Assembly: GCA_030626045.1 (NCBI GenBank)
Contig: DAOUPS010000028.1
Span: 1-9,749 of the forward strand
Direction of reading: 5' to 3'
Origin: a bacterium
GTDB taxonomy: Bacteria > Patescibacteriota > Minisyncoccia > Moranbacterales > DUUL01
Length of the DNA: 9,749 bases
This document shows positions 5,951 to 9,749 of the stretch, piece after piece (position 1 is the stretch's first letter; each line of letters starts with the position of its first letter). Both the position numbers and the translations under genes were made by a program. The notes beneath the pieces are model-generated. The model saw nothing but the letters and a program-made list of their open reading frames with translations. It searched no databases and had not been told where the DNA came from.

Positions 5951-6029
5951 ACAAAAGTTAGCAGGTATGACATTTCTATATTGCTATGACATTATCAAAT
6001 TGCTCCGACATTTATATTTGCGAGCTTGA
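5946..6029 (+). pseudogene. Decayed second copy of the ISNCY transposase start
   Basis: Read from the ATG at 5946, this 27-codon frame begins MAQKLAGMTFLYCYDIIKLL. The intact fragment opposite begins MAQKL, then two residues, then M, and continues to YDIIKQL at 16-22. The two share the opening, the methionine, and a 14-base identity TATGACATTATCAA (5985-5998; complement at 5847-5860). The plus copy lacks two codons between these blocks, then diverges and stops at a TGA (6027-6029). The likeness is too specific for chance, so this is read as an inverted, degraded duplicate. A head-to-head pair of insertions or an inversion-duplication could have produced it. Confidence 0.6.
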
Positions 6030-6054
6030 CAGGTGCACGATTTTCTATTATATT
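6026..6054 (+). promoter_or_regulatory. Near-consensus sigma70 promoter of the zinc-ribbon gene
   Basis: The -35 TTGACA (6026-6031) and -10 TATATT (6049-6054) are separated by exactly 17 bases. The expected transcript start is near 6061, giving a leader of about 56 bases before the ATG at 6117. It is the best promoter-like sequence in the window and directly abuts the IS remnant. Confidence 0.75.
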
Positions 6055-6103
6055 AATTCGATGTCAGTTTGGATGTCAAAAAATCAATAGACTTTTACAA
6101 AGG

Positions 6104-6119
6104 GGAGGTGATATCAATG
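6104..6119 (+). promoter_or_regulatory. Strong Shine-Dalgarno deciding the start at 6117
   Basis: GGAGGTGA (6104-6111) lies 5 bases before the ATG at 6117-6119. The in-frame ATG at 6069 is only about 8 bases after the expected transcript start and has no ribosome binding site, so 6117 is preferred. Confidence 0.85.
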
Positions 6120-6302
6120 AGTCTGTGTACTGTTTGCGGTAGGGTATATTGTGACCATACCCCGGACGAAAGAGACCAAACACACGAAGAAATGATGCGT
6201 CCATTATCAGCTGAGGAAGAAGAGGCGTGGAAAAATGAACCGTCTGACTCACAGGAAAAAATCCGGGTGGCAAAAAAACATGCCCATGATCCAATAAGAT
6301 AA
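6117..6302 (+). CDS. Small zinc-ribbon-like protein (61 aa)
   Basis: This is a 61-residue acidic, soluble protein of unknown function. Seen: MSLCTVCGRVYCDHTPDE, in which C4, C7, C12 and H14 make a CxxC-x4-CxH cluster suited to one zinc ion, followed by a highly charged region (EEEEAW at 33-38) and a basic end (VAKKHAHDPIR). The start is set by a strong Shine-Dalgarno. An excellent promoter upstream and a strong terminator downstream make it a complete single-gene transcription unit, which argues for a real and possibly well-expressed gene despite its size. Possible roles include an accessory factor binding RNA, the ribosome or RNA polymerase, but nothing in the sequence shows which. No homologous named family is recognised. 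Confidence 0.8.
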   Translation: MSLCTVCGRVYCDHTPDERDQTHEEMMRPLSAEEEEAWKNEPSDSQEKIRVAKKHAHDPIR

Positions 6303-6318
6303 ACGGTTGCCGGATCAA

Positions 6319-6360
6319 GAGTCCAGTGAAGATGAAAATCTCCTGGACTCATTTTTTTTT
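6319..6360 (+). terminator. Strong intrinsic terminator after the zinc-ribbon gene
   Basis: GAGTCCAG (6319-6326) pairs perfectly with CTGGACTC (6343-6350), with further partial pairing inside, followed by A and nine T (6352-6360). It begins 16 bases after the TAA. Confidence 0.9.
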
Positions 6361-6411
6361 GAAATTTCAGAAGGGCTCAATATGTGAAACAAAAAGGTTT
6401 ATTTTTTGAAA

Positions 6412-6720
6412 TTAATGTTCAACTTTTGGAAGTATAACACAATATCCAGGTTTTATTATTCTGTTATCATTTGATTCTTTAACAACTTCTTTTAATTTGC
6501 GATCCTTTATATTGCCAAATTTACCCCTTGATTCATGATGATCTGGACAAATTTGGATATCTCCGTTTTCTTTTATTGTTAATCCAAATGAATAAATCGC
6601 ACAATGATTTTCCAGTGTGCTTGAAGGTGAAAAAAGAGCGTTATACTTTTTGGCCAATTGAATTAAATCCGGATTGGGACTAAATTCTCCTAAGGGATTT
6701 CCAATTTTTTTCCATAAAAA
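6412..6720 (-). pseudogene. Radical SAM protein remnant: C-terminal SPASM-type domain only
   Basis: The frame can be read from a TTG at 6732, but similarity is only credible from about IGNPLGEFSPNPDLIQLA onward. Seen: ENHCAIYSFGLTIKENGDIQ, then ICPDHHESRGKFGNIKDR and KLKEVV. This is the pattern of a SPASM/twitch auxiliary-cluster domain: a Cys, a strand, NGDIxxCP, then GNI and a short helix. Cysteines at 44, 62 and 98 counted from the TTG would be cluster ligands. The N-terminal barrel with CxxxCxxC is missing, so it cannot be an active radical SAM enzyme. It follows the methyltransferase in a different frame and overlaps its last codons, as if a deletion fused the end of one gene to the end of another. 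It has no start codon or ribosome binding site of its own beyond the TTG. Substrate unknown. Confidence 0.68.
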
Positions 6721-7348
6721 AATAATTTCCAATATGCTTTTTCTTTCCTGAGGTCATTTTAATTAGTCTGGTTTCAATTATACGAAAACGCGGCTCAAAT
6801 AATTGTTCCATTTCTTCAAATGATGAATAATATAATTTTGTTCCAGCAGGCATTTTTGCACTCTCAGGAACTATTCTTAAATTTTTGCCTTTTGCACCAA
6901 AATCAGGATTTTGATTATTGAAGCAAATTGATAAATATTCTCCTCCTTTATTCAAAACTCCTTTAATATCTTCTATGTATTCTTGTCTTTGCTTAGGTAT
7001 TATATGATGCAAAAGTGCCCATTCTAATATGAAATCAAATTTATCATTTATTTTATTTAAATCTATAATATTCATTGCTATAAATTTGATTTTTACACCT
7101 TGTCTTGCCGCATTTTCTTTCGCCAGTCTTATGGCATTTTTTGATATATCTATGCCTGTTACATCGAACCCTTTTGAAGCCAAATAAATAGCATAGAATC
7201 CTTCGCCACAACCAATATCAAGAGCCTTGCATGGTTTAATTTTTCCAGTTTCAATTAATTCTACTAATTCTTTTGGTGGATCAGGTTCTGTCCAGACTGC
7301 TTCTGGGTTTTCATATACTTTTTCAAAAAGTTCTTTGTCTTTGCTCAT
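6680..7348 (-). CDS. Class I SAM-dependent methyltransferase
   Basis: This 222-residue soluble protein has a Rossmann-type methyltransferase fold. Seen: VWTEPDPPKELVELIE (18-33) at the front; motif I LDIGCGEGFYAIYLA (43-57), the glycine-rich SAM loop; acidic residue D67 in VTGIDIS, which would contact the SAM ribose; FDFILEWALLHHI (104-116) as motif IV region; and GVLNKGGEYLSICF (130-143) as the post-motif strand. The architecture and VWTEP opening resemble thiopurine S-methyltransferase/TehB-like small-molecule methyltransferases, but the substrate cannot be told. The C-terminal NYFFMEK is a normal family ending. The last nine residues (NWKSLRRI and its neighbour) come from sequence that in another frame encodes the SPASM remnant, so the natural stop has probably been replaced. 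No clear Shine-Dalgarno precedes the ATG. Confidence 0.93.
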   Translation of the reverse strand: MSKDKELFEKVYENPEAVWTEPDPPKELVELIETGKIKPCKALDIGCGEGFYAIYLASKGFDVTGIDISKNAIRLAKENAARQGVKIKFIAMNIIDLNKINDKFDFILEWALLHHIIPKQRQEYIEDIKGVLNKGGEYLSICFNNQNPDFGAKGKNLRIVPESAKMPAGTKLYYSSFEEMEQLFEPRFRIIETRLIKMTSGKKKHIGNYFFMEKNWKSLRRI

Positions 7349-7393
7349 AGTTTAATGAATTGTTTCAAGGTTTATAAAATTACTTTTTGGCGC

Positions 7394-7427
7394 CGCATAG
7401 TCGGATTTCGCATAACATGTCGGAATT
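7394..7427. repeat. Short imperfect direct repeats in a GC-rich island
   Basis: CGCATA occurs at 7394-7399 and 7409-7414. GTCGGATT (7400-7407) and GTCGGAATT (7419-7427) form a second pair, giving two imperfect copies of one unit. The patch is clearly richer in GC than the surrounding gap (7349-7569), which otherwise shows no gene. It may be the scar of an insertion or a recombinase or protein binding site. Confidence 0.4.
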
Positions 7428-7569
7428 ATTTGGCTACGTCCAGAGAAATATTATTTATAATTTTTCATTTGTTAAATAGAGCTTTTCTGAGCGATAGCCT
7501 GAGCAATTAACGATCATATAAAATACTTTTAGGAAAAAGGATGTAGGCTTTTACTATATCCCAAAAGAG

Positions 7570-7902
7570 TCAAAAATCAATGCGAAATTCTTTTCCATGA
7601 TCAAGGAATCCCAGTTCGATATATAACTTGTGAACTTTTGGTCTGGAATATCGACTGGTAGCAATAAGCTTGTAGCAGCCCATTTCCTTGGCTGTTTTGA
7701 TGACTTGTTTAACGAGGGATGTTCCCAGTCCTTGTCCGCGCATTTTTTTAGCAACATATACATCCTCCATGAAACCAAAAGGCCGGTCGTGCAGATCATT
7801 GCGCATTACGTATAAAAATGCTCTGCCCAGTTCTTTGCCATGTTCATCTTGCTCCGTGAATTTGATACCGCTGCATTTAGCATTGTTTTGAATAATATTC
7901 AT
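7570..7902 (-). CDS. GNAT family N-acetyltransferase
   Basis: A complete 110-residue GNAT enzyme, one of the short members of the family, transferring an acetyl group from acetyl-CoA to an amine. Seen: the strand FGFMEDVYVAKKMRGQGLGT (42-61), with motif A RGQGLG (55-60) forming the pyrophosphate-binding loop of acetyl-CoA; the helix SLVKQVIKTAKEMGC (62-76); KLIATSRYSRPKVHKLY (78-94); and the C-terminal ELGFLDHGKEFRIDF, the usual GNAT 'Y..lGF' ending. The acceptor is unknown. The gene begins 33 bases after the end of the deoxyribosyltransferase-like gene on the same strand, so the two probably form one transcript. GTGAG about 11 bases before the ATG is only a weak ribosome binding site. Confidence 0.94.
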   Translation of the reverse strand: MNIIQNNAKCSGIKFTEQDEHGKELGRAFLYVMRNDLHDRPFGFMEDVYVAKKMRGQGLGTSLVKQVIKTAKEMGCYKLIATSRYSRPKVHKLYIELGFLDHGKEFRIDF

Positions 7903-7935
7903 TGGTTGATCTCACTTGTTAGTTTTTATTTTCCT

Positions 7936-8349
7936 TTATTTGATTTTTAACAAATTACTATCAAGGATCATCGGCTGCATAGCTTTAATCTCATCAGTAT
8001 AGGGCGCATCCGGAATGTTGTTCAGTAAAAAAACAGATTTATTCAAAACATGAGCAAAACCCATTTCTAAAAATGAATTACCGCCGATGTAGTTCTTTAT
8101 ACCGTTTTTATCAAAGTTGGCAATTAAGACCGCATCAGAATTTTTAATTGCGTTGAAACAACCGCGAATCAAGTCGTCGTCAATTTTATTTTTGGTAGAC
8201 TCATGACTGGTTTCGTTTGCCAAGGTTCCGTCTGCGTATTTTTCAGCGTTATGAGGGAGAATGATCTCATGGTTGCTTTGCCTCAGTTTGTCAGCAATCT
8301 CAACCATTTCTTTCGAAAAGGCCATGCTTCCACAAATTACAATTTTTAT
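7936..8349 (-). CDS. Nucleoside 2-deoxyribosyltransferase-like protein (start uncertain)
   Basis: From the first ATG (8325) the frame gives 129 residues. However, the eight codons just upstream (ATA at 8349, then KIVICGS) complete the expected first beta strand, so the real protein is probably 137 residues starting at an ATA where relatives would have ATG. Seen, numbered from 8325: EIADKLRQSNHEIILPH (9-25); DDLIRGCFNAIKNSDAVLIAN (50-70); the key loop YIGGNSFLEMGFAHVLNKSV (79-98), where E87 matches the catalytic glutamate position of nucleoside 2-deoxyribosyltransferases; and DEIKAMQP (111-118). The fold assignment is likely; the enzymatic activity is not assured, because related proteins hydrolyse or bind nucleotides. 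It is co-directional with the GNAT gene 33 bases downstream. No Shine-Dalgarno fits either start. Confidence 0.75.
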   Translation of the reverse strand: MKIVICGSMAFSKEMVEIADKLRQSNHEIILPHNAEKYADGTLANETSHESTKNKIDDDLIRGCFNAIKNSDAVLIANFDKNGIKNYIGGNSFLEMGFAHVLNKSVFLLNNIPDAPYTDEIKAMQPMILDSNLLKIK

Positions 8350-8686
8350 AGTGTTGTTTATTAAAACTTAGATGAGTGCTATAAGGCACGAGCCTTTTAT
8401 GCTGGGGAAGAGAAAAGGTAACTGACTCCTAGTTTAGCGTTATTCCACTATATAAAGTTTTGGAAGCGCACATTTGGAATTTCGTACAACATCAGGGACA
8501 AAAGAAGTTTTACGGAGCTCCGTTATCCAATGGGATAAACTCCGCGAAAGAAAAGTTTGGGAAAATTACGTCTGCCCGCTTTTGGAGGGATCTGAGCAAT
8601 TTTCCTTTTATTCCTTGTTATACTAGGGTGAACAAAACGAAGTAGAGCGAAAGCCTGCCTGCTGGCAGGCGCAACGTTTCCTTGAG
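8350..8686. other. Gene-poor gap with several inverted repeats
   Basis: Short open frames exist on both strands here but show no recognisable protein and have a low-complexity, repeat-derived look. Structures seen: AAGGC/GCCTT around ACGA (8383-8396); a perfect 12-bp palindrome ACGGAGCTCCGT (8512-8523); TTATCC/GGATAA around AATG (8523-8538), with an alternative pairing of CGGAG (8513-8517) to CTCCG (8540-8544); and GCCTGCC/GGCAGGC (8653-8670). The concentration of hairpins suggests a cluster of intergenic repeats or a decayed element rather than a gene. Confidence 0.5.
8653..8670 (-). terminator. Perfect GCCTGCC hairpin downstream of the HD gene
   Basis: GCCTGCC (8653-8659) and GGCAGGC (8664-8670) pair around a 4-base loop. 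On the minus strand it lies 16 bases after the HD-protein stop and is followed by a moderately T-rich stretch (TTTCGCTCTACTTCG), so it could be a weak terminator. It also matches the 1221-1239 hairpin in style, so it is likely a dispersed repeat as well. Confidence 0.5.
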
Positions 8687-9283
8687 TTATTTTTGGGCAC
8701 CGTTGCAATCTTTCTTTCTTATTTCAAGTTCATCATAAGCAATTTGTTTTGCTTTATTAGAATAGAAAAAATTTGGGAGCTCAATCTTATTAGTCAACTT
8801 ATCATACAATTGCTGGAAACTAAACTTATTTCGAATTAAATCAGCGATAAATCCTGTTTTTGAAAATCTCCATAATTTATCAGCATCTCTTGCTAATCCT
8901 TCATCTTGAGAGATAAAGCCCTCTCTTGTATCATGCTGAGAAATTATATCTAAAATTTCTTCAATTAAATTTTGAGTATAGTTTACTTGATTTAAAATAT
9001 CTTTACCAAGCCTAACACCCTCATCTTGATGTCTATATCTTACTCTCAATTTTTCATCTTTAGTTGCACTGTGATCAAATATAGTCATTCTTTCATCTTT
9101 GGTTAATTGACTCCATCCAATATCATGCAAAATAATCGCAGGAACGACTACATTCTCATTTCCTCTTTCAGATTCTAATAACTTGAGTGCATAACTTGTA
9201 GTAATTTCAGCATGTCCTTTATCATCTCTTTTATCCTGATAAGGTAGAGCTAGCTCCCAAATTTTTTCAAATACTTCTTTCAT
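8687..9283 (-). CDS. HD-domain metal-dependent phosphohydrolase
   Basis: This 198-residue cytosolic protein has an HD domain, a metal-dependent hydrolase fold acting on phosphate esters of nucleotides. Seen: DKGHAEITTSYALKLL (21-36), with H24 as first ligand; VPAIILHDIGWSQL (47-60), with the H53-D54 pair; YRHQDEGVRLGKDIL (83-97), with H85; ISQHDTREG (114-122), with H117; and the distal aspartate in RDADKLWRF (132-140). All expected metal ligands are present, so the enzyme looks active. The C-terminal third (FSFQQLYDKLTNK and onward) is helical and less conserved. The substrate is unknown; similar proteins are annotated only as HD-domain proteins. The ATG at 9283 gives a normal-length N-terminus (MKEVFEKIWELALPYQDKRD) and has no Shine-Dalgarno. 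It appears monocistronic, with structured gaps on both sides. Confidence 0.91.
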   Translation of the reverse strand: MKEVFEKIWELALPYQDKRDDKGHAEITTSYALKLLESERGNENVVVPAIILHDIGWSQLTKDERMTIFDHSATKDEKLRVRYRHQDEGVRLGKDILNQVNYTQNLIEEILDIISQHDTREGFISQDEGLARDADKLWRFSKTGFIADLIRNKFSFQQLYDKLTNKIELPNFFYSNKAKQIAYDELEIRKKDCNGAQK

Positions 9284-9350
9284 ACTAGACTTGAAATAAG
9301 TACAATTAATAAATATGTCGATAAGTGTCCAAAAATAATTTCATATAATA

Positions 9351-9422
9351 CGGCGGATAGACGAAGTCTTGCGAAGGAGGAAGGAGGAAACTGGAAATGG
9401 AGTTTCCAATTTGATCCGACCG
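9351..9422. repeat. 72-bp structured intergenic element with terminal inverted repeats
   Basis: Ends CGGCGGAT (9351-9358) and ATCCG-A-CCG (9414-9422) are inverted repeats with one bulged base. Inside are AGAC/GTCT around GAA (9359-9369), a purine tract GGAGGAAGGAGGAAA (9376-9390), and GGAAACT/AGTTTCC (9386-9392 with 9401-9407). No coding frame fits. A miniature mobile element or a structured RNA are both possible. Confidence 0.45.
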
Positions 9423-9429
9423 AACGTAT

Positions 9430-9502
9430 ATAAGAAGTTTTGCCACATCCTTTTAAATTATTAGGTGGTAAAATTTGGGTGGAAGAAAATTATACTTCTT
9501 AT
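9430..9502. repeat. Nested inverted repeats near the right end
   Basis: ATAAGAAGT (9430-9438) pairs with ACTTCTTAT (9494-9502), and inside it TTTGCCAC (9439-9446) pairs with GTGGTAAA (9465-9472) with one G-T wobble. It directly follows the 72-bp element, and no gene covers it. Confidence 0.4.
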
Positions 9503-9577
9503 TATAATTATTAAGGTAATTTTTTGGAACCTCATATACGGTGCTATTGGTTGTTAAAAAAATTTATCCCATCGTGA

Positions 9578-9749
9578 TTATTTATCCATACATTCTTTTA
9601 TATATTGTAAGGCAACATCCTTGCCAAGAAATTTCCCTACTCGTACTTTTTTATTTGGTATATGATCGAACGCATGCGAAACAACACTTCGAAGATTATC
9701 TTTAATGTTTTTGTCTAATGTTTTGTTTTCTTCCGGGAATACTGCTATG
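9578..9749 (-). CDS. C-terminal end of an unrecognised protein (partial)
   Basis: Only the last 56 residues are in the window; the gene enters from the right edge and ends at a TAA (9580-9578). Seen: IAVFPEENKTLDKNIKDNLR, SVVSHAFDHIPNKKVRVGKF and LGKDVALQYIKECMDK. The stretch is charged and mostly helical, without membrane segments. The unbroken frame of more than 50 codons in AT-rich DNA and its protein-like composition support a real gene. No family is assigned from this piece. It has the same direction as the neighbouring HD gene but is separated from it by 294 bases of repeat-bearing sequence. Confidence 0.6.
   Translation of the reverse strand, partial: IAVFPEENKTLDKNIKDNLRSVVSHAFDHIPNKKVRVGKFLGKDVALQYIKECMDK

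Larger units (their letters stand above)
5642..6029. mobile_element. Remnant of ISNCY-type insertion sequence(s), head to head
   Basis: The segment holds a minus-strand ISNCY transposase N-terminus (to 5905) and, mirrored on the + strand from 5946, a decayed second copy of the same gene start. They are joined through a 16-bp perfect inverted repeat: GCCATAATTTGTTTAG at 5901-5916 against 5935-5950, with an 18-nt spacer. The catalytic part of the transposase is absent on both sides, so the element cannot move by itself. Outer boundaries are uncertain. Confidence 0.65.

Noticed and set aside
6680..6740. Programmed ribosomal frameshift joining methyltransferase and SPASM domain
   Set aside because: The shift needed is +1, not the -1 that A-runs usually promote. 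The methyltransferase already has a normal C-terminus, and the SPASM part lacks its catalytic partner domain.
7401..7431. Possible dif or integron attC site around CGCATAACATG
   Set aside because: Only one arm resembles a recombinase arm; the opposite arm and central spacing do not fit, and no integrase gene is nearby.
8460..8708. Open frames on both strands (8460-8645 plus, 8523-8708 minus)
   Set aside because: They overlap each other antisense, span palindromes and a dispersed hairpin, lack a ribosome binding site and resemble no protein.
1..9749. CRISPR array, tRNA or rRNA gene
   Set aside because: No regularly spaced repeats, no cloverleaf with a T-arm and acceptor stem, and no rRNA-like conserved stretches were seen on reading both strands.

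Overview
The window reads as a chromosomal piece from a bacterium with a small, lean genome, most likely Candidate Phyla Radiation (Patescibacteria, Parcubacteria/Moranbacteria-like). This is an inference. It rests on AT-rich gaps packed with short repeats of the CAAATTT type and small GC-rich hairpins, on many genes without a Shine-Dalgarno sequence, on a MurJ variant lacking several charged residues of the Proteobacterial protein, and on tiny accessory enzymes. TGA acts as a stop at the end of three family-sized proteins, so the UGA-glycine code of Gracilibacteria/SR1 does not apply.

Left part (1-3000, + strand): the C-terminal part of a SufB/SufD-family Fe-S scaffold protein, a 77-aa DUF1858 redox-disulfide protein, and a full-length MurJ lipid II flippase. 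A repeat-rich gap precedes murJ. After murJ lies a 19-bp-armed palindrome that probably separates it from the convergent genes.

Middle left (3100-4890, - strand): an ICMT/PEMT-like membrane methyltransferase, then a translationally coupled pair (ATGA overlap). The pair is a MinD-family ATPase with an inserted 2x[4Fe-4S] ferredoxin domain and a small NifX/ORP-like protein (COG1433). Together they resemble a one-ATPase version of the orange-protein (ORP) modules of anaerobes. With the Suf-like and DUF1858 proteins they give the left half an anaerobic, metal-sulfur flavour.

Middle (4890-6360): an unrecognised 142-aa gene on the + strand with a long leader, a strong RBS and an intrinsic terminator; a degraded ISNCY-type transposase N-terminus lying head to head with a second decayed copy of its own start; and a 61-aa zinc-ribbon-like protein with a near-consensus sigma70 promoter, strong RBS and terminator.

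Right part (6410-9749, - strand): loosely packed accessory genes. They are a SAM methyltransferase abutting an orphan radical-SAM SPASM-domain remnant in another frame, a GNAT acetyltransferase behind a nucleoside 2-deoxyribosyltransferase-like protein whose conserved N-terminus starts at an ATA codon, an HD-domain phosphohydrolase, and the C-terminal end of an unrecognised protein. The gaps at 8350-8686 and 9284-9577 hold no convincing gene but several inverted repeats. No rRNA, tRNA or CRISPR array was seen.
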